Shown: positions 1 to 6,197 of the stretch, piece by piece
Layout: each line of letters opens with the position of its first letter
Numbering within the stretch: position 1 is the first letter of the stretch
Assembly (NCBI GenBank): GCA_007129775.1
Contig: SKUV01000071.1
Location: 1 to 11,048, forward strand
DNA: 11,048 nt
Direction of reading: 5' to 3'
From: Paracoccaceae bacterium
Lineage (GTDB): Bacteria; Pseudomonadota; Alphaproteobacteria; Rhodobacterales; Rhodobacteraceae
The notes under the pieces: generated by a model
What the model saw: only the letters and a program-made list of their open reading frames with translations
Databases searched by the model: none
Told to the model about the DNA's origin: nothing
Translations under genes and position numbers: made by a program

Positions 1-269
1 AGAAACCGGCAATCCTGATGCACCACGCCGATGCGCCGGCGCGTCATTGCCACGTCGTCGCGGCTCATGGCGCGCAGGTCCTTTCCGAACAGCCGCACCT
101 GCCCCGAGGTGGGCAGCAACTCGCCATAGCAGATGCGCAGAAGCGTGGTCTTGCCGGCGCCCGAAGGCCCGGTCAGAAAGTGGAAGGACCCGGGGCCAAG
201 TTCCAGGGTCATGCCCGACAGCAGCGCATCCCCGCCATAGCTGTGCGAGACGGTGTCGAGTTCGATCAT
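1..269 (-). CDS. ftsE: Cell division ATP-binding protein FtsE (5' part, cut by window edge)
   Basis: This is the N-terminal 89 residues of an ABC-type ATPase; the rest lies beyond the left edge. The Walker A motif GPSGAGKTT is at residues 34-42, and the Q-loop glutamine is in VVHQD (about residue 85). The stretch after the P-loop (LLRICYGELLPTSG) and the short linker to the Q-loop match FtsE better than other ABC importer ATPases. FtsE is cytoplasmic and pairs with the membrane protein FtsX; ATP hydrolysis by FtsEX controls periplasmic peptidoglycan hydrolases at the septum. The ATG at 267-269 is preceded by an AGGA about 8 nt upstream. The gene is divergent from the zinc-ribbon gene. The subfamily call rests on the N-terminal third only, so another ABC ATPase remains possible. 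Confidence 0.8.
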   Translation of the reverse strand, partial: MIELDTVSHSYGGDALLSGMTLELGPGSFHFLTGPSGAGKTTLLRICYGELLPTSGQVRLFGKDLRAMSRDDVAMTRRRIGVVHQDCRF

Positions 270-360
270 CGCGACATCCTGCGCTGCTGCTCAAAGGGGC
301 CCCCGCCAAACCGGAACGGCTGCGAAAGGCGGCGATAGGTGCAGTGATGCCTCAGCCCGG

Positions 361-381
361 CCTGCCATGCAATCGGGCAGG
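361..381. repeat. Small inverted repeat in the ftsE / zinc-ribbon divergent intergenic region
   Basis: CCTGCC at 361-366 and GGCAGG at 376-381 form a perfect 6-bp dyad with a 9-nt spacer, in the 243-nt gap between the divergent genes. It could be a regulator site or chance in GC-rich DNA. The rest of the gap holds the candidate promoter listed separately, and nothing else I can name. Confidence 0.25.
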
Positions 382-391
382 ACGCGAAGCC

Positions 392-420
392 TTGGATATT
401 GCGGCCCGGATTGCTACAAG
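392..420 (+). promoter_or_regulatory. Candidate sigma70-like promoter for the zinc-ribbon gene
   Basis: TTGGAT (392-397) and TACAAG (415-420) are separated by exactly 17 nt. The -35 box matches the consensus at 3 of 6 positions and the -10 box at 4 of 6. A start near 427 would give a leader of about 85 nt before the ATG at 513. The boxes are weak, so this is only a candidate. Confidence 0.3.
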
Positions 421-512
421 ATGGAGTGGGTCGCGCCCTTGTCCGGGTGGTCGATCCGATCGTTCGTCCTGTCGCCGCGGTGGCCGGGATGCTGTGTGGG
501 GGTATGAGTCAA

Positions 513-1430
513 ATGCGGCTGATCTGCCCGGGATGCGCAGCCCAGTATGATGTGGACGACTCCGCCATCCCGCCGGAAGGGCGCGATGTGCAATGCTCGA
601 ATTGCGGCCACGCGTGGTTCCAGCGCGGTCCGGCGCCCGAGGCCGCGCCGGACACCGACGACAGTCCAACGCCGCGCCCGGACGGCGACGCCCCGCCCGC
701 GCCGGCTGCTCCCGCCGTTGACGCGGGCCGTGATGAAGGCGATGACGCCCCTCAGGACACCGCCGAGGACATGCCCGGCAAGAAGGCTCAGCCGCGCAAG
801 GTGGACGAGGCCGTGCTGTCGGTCCTGCGCGAAGAGGCGGAGCGCGAGGCCCGCGCCCGCCGCGCCGATGCCGCGGCACTGGAAACCCAGCCCGATCTGG
901 GCGCCGCCCTGCAACCGCAGGCCGCGCCGCGCCGCACGGTGCCGCGGGGCGCGACCATCGGGGAACCGGTGCAGGGCGTGCGCCCGCGCCGGGCGGTCAA
1001 ACCCGGAACTCCCGGCCGCCGGGGCGCTGCGACCGAAGCGCCGGGCGATGATGGTGGTCTGGGCGACGGTGATGCGGATGGCCTTGGCCGGCCGGGCAGC
1101 GATGCCCGCAGCAATCGCCTGCCGGATATAGAAGAGATCAATTCGACCCTTCGCGGCTCTGCCGAGCGGGACGATGCCGAGAGCCTGCCGCCCGATGGCG
1201 TGGCGGAGGCGCGAACACAGCGCCGCGGCTTCCGGCTCGGGCTCGGGGTGGTTGTGGGGCTCGGCGTTCTGGCGCTGCTGCTCTATGCGCTGGCCGGCAC
1301 GATCGCGGCGGCGGTGCCTGCTCTGGCCCCGGCGATGGAAAGCTATGCCGCTGCGATGGATGGCCTGCGCTTCTGGCTCTCTACCCGGACCGAAGCGGCG
1401 ATGCGTGCGGTGCTCGACCGGATCACCTGA
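513..1430 (+). CDS. Zinc-ribbon domain protein with one C-terminal transmembrane segment (MJ0042-type)
   Basis: The 305-residue protein begins with a four-cysteine zinc ribbon: CPGC at residues 5-8 and CSNC at 28-31, spaced as in the MJ0042-type fold. A long, low-complexity, Pro/Ala/Asp-rich and charged linker follows (about 40-235). One hydrophobic segment spans roughly 242-268, and about 37 residues with a helical look finish the chain. The expected topology is a cytoplasmic zinc ribbon and linker held by a single membrane anchor. The specific function is unknown; proteins of this shape are commonly annotated only as zinc-ribbon domain proteins. An in-frame ATG at 504 is also possible, but the GGGGG at 498-502 suits 513 (10-nt spacing) better than 504 (1 nt). 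The frame is open further upstream, but a longer start would bury the ribbon. The gene diverges from ftsE and converges on the HAD gene. Confidence 0.8.
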   Translation: MRLICPGCAAQYDVDDSAIPPEGRDVQCSNCGHAWFQRGPAPEAAPDTDDSPTPRPDGDAPPAPAAPAVDAGRDEGDDAPQDTAEDMPGKKAQPRKVDEAVLSVLREEAEREARARRADAAALETQPDLGAALQPQAAPRRTVPRGATIGEPVQGVRPRRAVKPGTPGRRGAATEAPGDDGGLGDGDADGLGRPGSDARSNRLPDIEEINSTLRGSAERDDAESLPPDGVAEARTQRRGFRLGLGVVVGLGVLALLLYALAGTIAAAVPALAPAMESYAAAMDGLRFWLSTRTEAAMRAVLDRIT

Positions 1431-1490
1431 CCGCCGAAGCGCCGTGGCCGCCGGGCAGTGCGAGGACGACAGGACGGCAGCGAAAACCCG

Positions 1491-2147
1491 TCAAGGCCGA
1501 TCCGCCGCCAGCGCCGCCCGCGCGGGGCCTTCCGGCAGCAGTCCGGCCAGCACCAGCCGGCGCGCCCAGCCCTCGGGCCCGTCGAACAGATGGCCCTGCC
1601 AGCCCCGCGCCCGCGCGGCGTCGATATTCTCGGGCCGGTCATCGACGAACAGAAGCCGTTCGGGCGGAAGGCCGCAATCGGCCTCGGCCCGTTCATAGAT
1701 TTCCGGATCGGGCTTGATGCAGCCCATGCGGCCAGAGATGTAGAAGCGGTCGAATTCGGCAAGAAACGGGTAATGGCCCTGTGCCATCCCGAAGGTTTCG
1801 TCTCCGAAATTCGACAGCGCGAAGACGGGCACGCCCTCTGCCCGCAGCGCCCGCAACAGCGCCACCGAGGGTGCGATCACCGGTTGCGCCATCTCGATCC
1901 AGCGGTCGTGCCAGAACATCACCTTGTCCGCCCAGCGCGGATGCGCCTCGGCCGTCGTCGCGACGGTGGCGTGGAACGGCGCGCCCGCGTCGATGCGCAG
2001 GTTCATCTCCTCGATCCCGGTCTCGGCGAAGAACCGCGCCCGGTCCTGCGGATCCATGACGCTGTCGTAGAACCGTTGCGGGTTCCACTCGAACAGAACA
2101 TTGCCGATGTCATGCAGCACGGCCGCGGGGCGGGGAAGTTCGGGCAT
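1491..2147 (-). CDS. HAD-superfamily (subfamily IA) hydrolase, probable phosphatase
   Basis: The 218-residue protein carries the four HAD motifs in order. Motif I is HDIGN with the nucleophile Asp13. Motif II is the serine in ALSNF (Ser112). Motif III is Lys145 in GCIKPDP. Motif IV is the Asp pair 169-170 in FVDDRPEN. The helical cap between motifs I and II (about 20-95) fits subfamily IA, close in style to YihX-like sugar-phosphate phosphatases. Motif I has Gly where the second Asp of DxD is usual; the DxGN variant is shared by YihX-type members. The substrate cannot be read from sequence. The ATG at 2145-2147 has GGAG at a 6-nt spacing; a longer frame reaching 2237 adds an Ala/Arg-rich, unrelated-looking N-terminus and overlaps tetR. 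The gene lies 31 nt after tetR and is probably cotranscribed with it. Confidence 0.85.
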   Translation of the reverse strand: MPELPRPAAVLHDIGNVLFEWNPQRFYDSVMDPQDRARFFAETGIEEMNLRIDAGAPFHATVATTAEAHPRWADKVMFWHDRWIEMAQPVIAPSVALLRALRAEGVPVFALSNFGDETFGMAQGHYPFLAEFDRFYISGRMGCIKPDPEIYERAEADCGLPPERLLFVDDRPENIDAARARGWQGHLFDGPEGWARRLVLAGLLPEGPARAALAADRP

Positions 2148-2178
2148 CACTGTCTCCGCAGTCGCCGCGCTGACCGGT

Positions 2179-2835
2179 TCAGCCCGCGCGCGAGCGGGGC
2201 ATGGCAGCCGCGCCGCCCTTGCGGCCGTAGCGGGCAAGGAACGTCTCCACCGCGCCCTCGACCACCCGCACGATCTCGGGCTCGGTGAATTCGGTCTGCG
2301 TGCCGCAGATCACCCGGTCGTGCAGGTCGGCCTGACAGAGCGCGAGGAACTGATCTGCGGCCAGCGAAAGATCGTCGATCTCCAGATGCCCGGCGGCGCA
2401 GGCGGCGGCGAGGAAATCGCAGACCTGACGGCGCGCCATGGCCGGGCCGGATTCATAGAATTCCCGCCCCAGTTCGGGGAAACGTTCGGCCTCGGCCACG
2501 CAGATGCGATGCACCCCGCGCCCGAAATCGGATGTATAGAATTCGATCACCCGCCGCGCGCCAAAGCGCAGCACGTCCCTGGGCGGGGCGTCGAAGGCGA
2601 CGGCACGATGGGCCTCGTCCACCTGACGCTGGCATTCCGCGCGCACCACTTCGATGAACAGCAAACGCTTGTCCGGGAAATAGCTGTAAAGCGTGGCCTT
2701 CGACACACCGGCCACCCGCGCGATCTCGTCCACGCTGGCGCCCTCGAAGCCCGCCGAAAGAAAGACGCTGCGCGCGCCCTCGATAACCTGATCGTATTTC
2801 CGCCCCCTCCGGACGGCGAGTGACGGCTTGTTCAT
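2179..2835 (-). CDS. TetR/AcrR-family transcriptional regulator (AefR-like C-terminal domain)
   Basis: This 218-residue repressor-type protein has the TetR N-terminal DNA-binding domain: a first helix at about 15-30 (IEGARSVFLSAGF) and a helix-turn-helix at about 34-53 (SVDEIARVAGVSKATLYSYF). The C-terminal ligand and dimer domain (about 65-205) includes VAEAERFPELGREFY, typical of AefR-like TetR proteins. The ligand is unknown. The ATG at 2833-2835 has GGGAGG at 2846-2851 with a 10-nt spacing. An upstream in-frame ATG at 2853 has no Shine-Dalgarno and would sit at or before the predicted transcription start, so it was not chosen. The promoter upstream contains a palindrome between its -35 and -10 boxes, which suggests self-repression. 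The HAD gene follows after 31 nt, and the DUF1989 gene lies upstream on the same strand. Confidence 0.9.
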   Translation of the reverse strand: MNKPSLAVRRGRKYDQVIEGARSVFLSAGFEGASVDEIARVAGVSKATLYSYFPDKRLLFIEVVRAECQRQVDEAHRAVAFDAPPRDVLRFGARRVIEFYTSDFGRGVHRICVAEAERFPELGREFYESGPAMARRQVCDFLAAACAAGHLEIDDLSLAADQFLALCQADLHDRVICGTQTEFTEPEIVRVVEGAVETFLARYGRKGGAAAMPRSRAG

Positions 2836-2860
2836 ACGCGGCCTGCCTCCCATCGGGGAT

Positions 2861-2890
2861 AGTGTAAACCGTTTCGTTCAGTTTGGGCAA
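2861..2890 (-). promoter_or_regulatory. Candidate tetR promoter
   Basis: Read on the minus strand, TTGCCC (2890-2885) and TACACT (2866-2861) each match the sigma70 consensus at 4 of 6 positions, with an 18-nt spacer. Transcription would begin near 2854, leaving a leader of about 20 nt before the tetR ATG at 2835, with the GGGAGG inside it. Confidence 0.45.
2866..2884. promoter_or_regulatory. Operator-like imperfect palindrome overlapping the tetR promoter
   Basis: The arms AAACnG (2866-2871) and CnGTTT (2879-2884) are symmetric about position 2875; five of six arm positions pair. It fills the spacer between the candidate -35 and -10 boxes, where a bound TetR dimer would block RNA polymerase. 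This is the usual arrangement of TetR autoregulation, but binding is inferred. Confidence 0.45.
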
Positions 2891-2894
2891 GACT

Positions 2895-2914
2895 GCGACC
2901 GCAGGAGCGGCCGC
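2895..2914 (-). terminator. Possible terminator hairpin after the DUF1989 gene
   Basis: On the minus-strand transcript an 8-bp stem (7 GC pairs and one G-U) closes a UCCU tetraloop, 9 nt past the DUF1989 stop. The following bases AGUCUU are only weakly U-rich, so termination may be partial. It separates the mipZ-DUF1989 unit from the tetR promoter that begins at 2890. Confidence 0.4.
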
Positions 2915-2923
2915 CTTCGCCGA

Positions 2924-3784
2924 TCAGGCCCCGTGACCGCCGCGATAGGCCGAGCGCGGCGGCACCGCCCAGCCCGCCGGATGGCCGGCCTCCGGGGCGA
3001 AGACCTCCAGCGTCAGCGGGTGGCAGGGCGCCGTGTCCGAGGAATGCTCGGCGCCGCAATCGCCGCCGGGGCAAGCGGACAGCACCGCCAGCAGGTCGAT
3101 CTCTGCCAGCATCTCCAGCCGGTCACCGGCGCGTGCGGGGCTGGCCTTCATGAAATAGCGTCCCTCCGGCGTGAAGCCCGTGCACATGAAGACGTTGAGC
3201 ACGTCATGCACATGGTTCTCGGCCTCGTGGAGCGGCAGGCCGGTCTCGGCCGAAAGCGCCCGGGTCAGGTTGGAATGGCAGCAATGGTGATACTCCACCC
3301 CGCCCAGCAGATGCGCCGTATAGGGATCGCAGCGTGTGCCGATCACGTCATGCACCCGGCCGCCATGGGGATCGGTGCCATACCAGGCAAGGCTGTCATG
3401 GGTGATCGTCGCCATCGGCCGCAGATGAGGAAAACACGACCAGAGCCGCGCGCCGGTGCTGACATGGGTGCCGTGCAGCGCACGGGTCTTGCCGGAATAG
3501 AACCGCTCCGACAGATCGGCTGCGTTGAACAGGTTCAGATCGCCCACCTGCGCCCCCTCGGGGCAGAGGATCGACAGGAAATGCCCCGCCGGAACGCGCA
3601 GGGCGCGCGCATCGCGGGGCGGCACGGTGACGGCGGCGGTCCGGCGCGCCCCGTCCCTTGCGGCGGCATAGCCCGCCAGATCGGGGGCGGGCAGGGTATC
3701 GGCGGGATAGCAGATGACCGGGGCGACGGCCCGGCGCGCCTGGGCGTCGGGCGGTGCCGGAGGTGTCGTGTCCGCGCCGCCCAT
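2924..3784 (-). CDS. DUF1989 family protein (urea carboxylase-associated type)
   Basis: The 286-residue protein matches the DUF1989 or 'urea carboxylase-associated' family by eye. Landmarks are VPAGHFLSILCPEGAQVGDLN (about 64-84), a Cys/His-rich centre (CFPH at 117-120, THD at 128-130, CDPY at 152-155, HHCCH at 166-170), DVLNVFMCTGF (194-204) and the C-terminal SACPGGDC (236-243). The conserved Cys and His residues suggest a metal site. Two DUF1989 proteins form carboxyguanidine deiminase next to guanidine carboxylase in other bacteria. Here there is no carboxylase or partner subunit nearby, so that function should not be transferred. The first ~45 residues are Pro/Ala-rich and probably unstructured. 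The ATG lies 4 nt after the mipZ stop with no strong Shine-Dalgarno, so translation is likely coupled to mipZ. Confidence 0.8.
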   Translation of the reverse strand: MGGADTTPPAPPDAQARRAVAPVICYPADTLPAPDLAGYAAARDGARRTAAVTVPPRDARALRVPAGHFLSILCPEGAQVGDLNLFNAADLSERFYSGKTRALHGTHVSTGARLWSCFPHLRPMATITHDSLAWYGTDPHGGRVHDVIGTRCDPYTAHLLGGVEYHHCCHSNLTRALSAETGLPLHEAENHVHDVLNVFMCTGFTPEGRYFMKASPARAGDRLEMLAEIDLLAVLSACPGGDCGAEHSSDTAPCHPLTLEVFAPEAGHPAGWAVPPRSAYRGGHGA

Positions 3785-3788
3785 CGGC

Positions 3789-4598
3789 TCAGAACTCGAC
3801 GCTGACGCCCGGCAGGCGCAGCGCCGTCATCACGTCGCGCACCTCCTGCCGTGCGGCGATGTTCGACAGGTTGAGGTTTTCCACCCCGATGTCGCGCAGA
3901 TCAAGCAGGGTCAGCCCGCGCGGGAAAAGCTCGCGAAAGATCACCCGCTCGGAAAAGCCGGGCACCACGCGAAAGCCGATCCGGCGCGACAATTCCTCCA
4001 GCGCCGAGCCCATCTTGCGCTTGTTGTGCATCTGCTGGGCCCCGAGGCGGTTGCGCAGCACCACCCAGTCGATCGGCTTCAGCCCGGCCTGTGCGCGCAA
4101 CTGCCGCGCGCTCCAGACCATTTCGGAATAGATCGACGGCCCCTTGACCTTGCCGGTATCCGGATCGATCCGCGCCAGCAGGTCGAAATCCACGAAACTG
4201 TCGTTGAGCGGTGTCACCAGCGTGTCGGCTAGCGAATGCGCGACTTGACTGAGCCGCGTGTGCGAGCCGGGGCAGTCGATCAGAATGAAATCCACCTCTG
4301 CATCCAGTGCCGCCATCGCGGCTGTCAGCCGCCTGTCCATGACGTTCTCACCTGGGCCGGGCGTCTCGCTCGGTATCTCGGAAAGGTCGCGGCAGACCAC
4401 CATCGGCAGATCGATCCCGGTTTTCTCCGCATGGGCGCGGCGGTTTTCGAGATACCGCAAAAGGCTGCGCTGGCGCAGGTCGAGATCGAGCGCGCCGACC
4501 TTGTGGCCCATCCGGGCCAGCGCCGTTGCGATATGCATCGAAGTGGTGGATTTGCCCGATCCGCCCTTTTCGTTGCCCACGACGATGATATGCGCCAC
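3789..4598 (-). CDS. mipZ: Division-plane positioning ATPase MipZ
   Basis: This is a 269-residue ParA/MinD-family ATPase. It has the deviant Walker A motif KGGSGKST at residues 11-18 with the signature Lys11, the switch I region LDLDLRQRS (37-45), and a Walker B motif FILIDCPGSHT (104-113, Asp108). The LDLDLRQRS and IDCPGSHTRLS stretches and the C-terminal region mark it as MipZ rather than ParA or MinD. In Caulobacter, MipZ dimers spread from the polar ParB-parS complex as a gradient, inhibit FtsZ polymerisation and so place the Z-ring at midcell. The start is GTG (4596-4598), after a GGGGGGCGGG stretch; the next residues AHIIVVGNEKGGSGK match the family's N-terminus, so nothing longer is needed. 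The DUF1989 gene follows after 4 nt. A promoter and a leader hairpin lie upstream. Confidence 0.95.
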   Translation of the reverse strand: MAHIIVVGNEKGGSGKSTTSMHIATALARMGHKVGALDLDLRQRSLLRYLENRRAHAEKTGIDLPMVVCRDLSEIPSETPGPGENVMDRRLTAAMAALDAEVDFILIDCPGSHTRLSQVAHSLADTLVTPLNDSFVDFDLLARIDPDTGKVKGPSIYSEMVWSARQLRAQAGLKPIDWVVLRNRLGAQQMHNKRKMGSALEELSRRIGFRVVPGFSERVIFRELFPRGLTLLDLRDIGVENLNLSNIAARQEVRDVMTALRLPGVSVEF

Positions 4599-4620
4599 GA
4601 CCCGCCCCCCGGAAATGCAA

Positions 4621-4643
4621 CGGCGCGCCCGATGGACGCGCCG
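4621..4643 (-). other. Hairpin at the start of the predicted mipZ leader
   Basis: CGGCGCG (4621-4627) and CGCGCCG (4637-4643) form a perfect 7-bp stem with a 9-nt loop. On the minus strand it lies right after the candidate mipZ -10 box, so it would be at the very 5' end of the mipZ mRNA, or overlap its start site. The downstream UUGCAUUU is mildly U-rich, so it could instead help end rpmE transcription. Confidence 0.4.
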
Positions 4644-4645
4644 AA

Positions 4646-4674
4646 ACTATATGTTGTAGCTGCGGCCTTGAAAA
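4646..4674 (-). promoter_or_regulatory. Sigma70-like promoter for mipZ
   Basis: On the minus strand TTTTCA (4674-4669) and TATAGT (4651-4646) are separated by exactly 17 nt. The -35 box matches the consensus at 4 of 6 positions and the -10 box at 5 of 6. It sits in the 92-nt gap between rpmE and mipZ, an unusually AT-rich patch for this window. A start near 4639 would give a leader of about 40 nt. Confidence 0.55.
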
Positions 4675-4690
4675 GCCGCGCGGCGGCGGC

Positions 4691-4912
4691 TCAGAAGCCG
4701 AGGCCTGCGTACTTGTTCTTGAACTTCGACACGCGGCCGCCGGCATCCATCAGCCGGGTGCCGCCGCCGGTCCATGCCGGGTGCACCGTCGGGTCGATAT
4801 CGAGCGACAGCGTCGCGCCTTCGTCGCCCCATGTGGATTTCATCTGAACCACGGTGCCATCCGTCATCTTGACGTTGATCATGTGGTATTCGGGATGGAT
4901 GTCTTTTTTCAT
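4691..4912 (-). CDS. rpmE: 50S ribosomal protein L31, cysteine-free form
   Basis: The 73-residue protein starts MKKDIHPEYH, the hallmark of L31, and contains HPAWTGG (44-50) and the C-terminal VSKFKNKYAGLGF. L31 is a late-binding large-subunit protein that bridges the two ribosomal subunits. The zinc-binding CxxC pairs of the classical form are absent; there is no cysteine at all, and MTDGT replaces the usual first Cys cluster. This is the zinc-independent form common in alphaproteobacteria. The ATG at 4910-4912 has GAGGGA at 4920-4925, which overlaps the rplS stop codon. It is the last gene of the ribosomal operon, 11 nt after rplS. Confidence 0.95.
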   Translation of the reverse strand: MKKDIHPEYHMINVKMTDGTVVQMKSTWGDEGATLSLDIDPTVHPAWTGGGTRLMDAGGRVSKFKNKYAGLGF

Positions 4913-4923
4913 CGGACGTTCCC

Positions 4924-5307
4924 TCAGGCCTTGGCGCCCGCGGGGGCGCGATAGTTGGTCTTTTCCGCGATCCGGGCCGATTTGCCGCGGCGCGCACGCA
5001 GGTAATAGAGCTTGGAGCGGCGCACCTTGCCGCGGCGCACGACCTCGATCTTGTCGATATTCGTCGAATAGAGCGGGAACATCCGTTCCACCCCCTCGCC
5101 GAAGGAGATCTTGCGCACGGTGAACGACGCGCCGATACCGCTGCCGCCGCTGCGGGCGATGCACACGCCCTCGAAATTCTGGACCCGCGTGCGGGTGCCC
5201 TCGGTCACCTTGTAGCCGACGCGGATGGTGTCACCGGCCTTGAAATCGGGAATGTCCTTGCCAAGCTCGGCGATCTGCTCGGCCTCGATCTGCGCGATCA
5301 GGGTCAT
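4924..5307 (-). CDS. rplS: 50S ribosomal protein L19
   Basis: The 127-residue protein shows the L19 core: DFKAGDTIRVGYKVTEGTRTR (21-41), QNFEGVCIARSGGSGIGASFTVRKISFGEGVERMFPLYS (43-81) and VRRGKVRRSKLYYLRARRGKSARI (90-113). L19 sits at the subunit interface of the large subunit. The ATG (5305-5307) shares the 4-nt ATGA with the trmD stop and has AAAGGA at 5316-5321, inside the end of trmD. The frame is open upstream to 5526, but that extension is only the trmD region in another frame. L19 must be made in much larger amounts than TrmD, so its own ribosome binding site, besides coupling, would matter. Confidence 0.97.
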   Translation of the reverse strand: MTLIAQIEAEQIAELGKDIPDFKAGDTIRVGYKVTEGTRTRVQNFEGVCIARSGGSGIGASFTVRKISFGEGVERMFPLYSTNIDKIEVVRRGKVRRSKLYYLRARRGKSARIAEKTNYRAPAGAKA

Positions 5308-6197
5308 CGCGATGGTCCTTTCGTCTGGCGCGGTTGGTCCGCGGCTTGAGGCTGCTCCGAGAGCTCTCGGTCTCCGTCCGGGTCCATGCCGCGCTCTGCG
5401 CGATATGCCCGCCAGAGGTCGGGGCGGCGTTCCTGTGTCAGCCTTTCGGCCATCTGCCTGCGCCAGTCGGCGATTTTCGCGTGATTGCCCGAAAGGAGAA
5501 TTTCGGGGATCGCGCGGCCTTCCCAAAGCGCGGGTCTCGTGTAGTGCGGATGCTCGAGCAGCCCCTCCGAAAAGGATTCCTCCTCCACCGAGGCCTGATT
5601 CCCGAGCACGCGCGGTATAAGCCGGACCGTCGCATCAATCAAGGCCTGTGCGGCGATCTCGCCTCCGGTCAGGACAAAGTCGCCGAGGCTGATCTCCTCC
5701 ACCTCGAAATACTCCAGCGCCCGCTGGTCGACGCCCTCGAACCGGCCGCACAGCAGGGTGACCCCCTCGGCCTGCGCGAGCCTGCGCGCGGTGGCCTGAT
5801 CGAAGGGCCGGCCGCGCGGCGACAGATAGATCACCGGCCAGCGCGCCCGGTCGCCGGGTGTTCCGATCGCGGCCATCCGCAGCGCGCGCGCCACGATGTC
5901 GGGGCGCAGCACCATCCCGGCGCCGCCGCCGGCGGGCGTGTCATCGACATTGCGGTGCTTGCCCTCGCCAAACGCGCGCAGATCCAGCGGCTCCAGCGCC
6001 CAGAGCCCCTGATCGAGCGCGCGGCCGGTCAGCGACAGGCCCAGCGTGCCGGGGAAGGCCTCGGGGAAAAGCGTGATGACCTTGGCTGTCCATGCGCCGG
6101 CGACCCGTGGCGGGCCGCCCATCAGGTCGCGCGGCTGCGGCGTGACACTGACGGCCAGCCGTCCGTGCGAGCGGAGCTTTTTCGGCGTGTCGGTCAT
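5304..6197 (-). CDS. trmD: tRNA (guanine(37)-N1)-methyltransferase TrmD
   Basis: TrmD transfers a methyl group from SAM to N1 of G37 in tRNAs with G36, which prevents +1 frameshifting. The 297-residue protein has the SPOUT trefoil-knot motifs: AWTAKVITLFPEAFPG (35-50), GGGAGMVLRPD (90-100), IYLSPRGRPF (123-132), LLCGRFEGVDQRALEY (148-163, Arg159), EISLGDFVLTGGE (168-180, Asp173 at the usual catalytic place) and LGNQASVEEESF (198-209). The normal N-terminus begins near residue 36, so there is an extra ~34 residues, as well as a hydrophilic tail after about 272. The ATG at 6195-6197 is supported by GAGGGAG at 6202-6208 and by the ATGA overlap with the upstream gene; Met26 (6122) is an alternative without a clear Shine-Dalgarno. 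It overlaps rplS by 4 nt. Confidence 0.96.
   Translation of the reverse strand: MTDTPKKLRSHGRLAVSVTPQPRDLMGGPPRVAGAWTAKVITLFPEAFPGTLGLSLTGRALDQGLWALEPLDLRAFGEGKHRNVDDTPAGGGAGMVLRPDIVARALRMAAIGTPGDRARWPVIYLSPRGRPFDQATARRLAQAEGVTLLCGRFEGVDQRALEYFEVEEISLGDFVLTGGEIAAQALIDATVRLIPRVLGNQASVEEESFSEGLLEHPHYTRPALWEGRAIPEILLSGNHAKIADWRRQMAERLTQERRPDLWRAYRAERGMDPDGDRELSEQPQAADQPRQTKGPSR

Noticed and set aside
290..420. Minus-strand promoter for ftsE (TTGTAG or TTGCAT as -35)
   Set aside because: The spacings and -10 matches are poor: a 15-nt spacer for the first, and 3 of 6 for the second. Not supportable.
1431..1490. Bidirectional terminator between the convergent zinc-ribbon and HAD genes
   Set aside because: No convincing stem with a U-run on either strand was found in these 60 nt.
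1458..2288. Plus-strand 276-codon open frame antisense to the HAD gene
   Set aside because: The HAD motifs on the minus strand are complete and in order; the plus-strand product is Arg-rich with no motif.
2828..3805. Plus-strand 325-codon open frame antisense to the DUF1989 gene
   Set aside because: The translation is Arg/Gly/Ala/His-rich with no motifs, and the minus strand encodes a clear family protein.
4661..4680. GCGGC/GCCGC stem as an rpmE terminator
   Set aside because: The stem is only 5 bp and has no U-tract; the same bases are better explained as the -35 region of the mipZ promoter.
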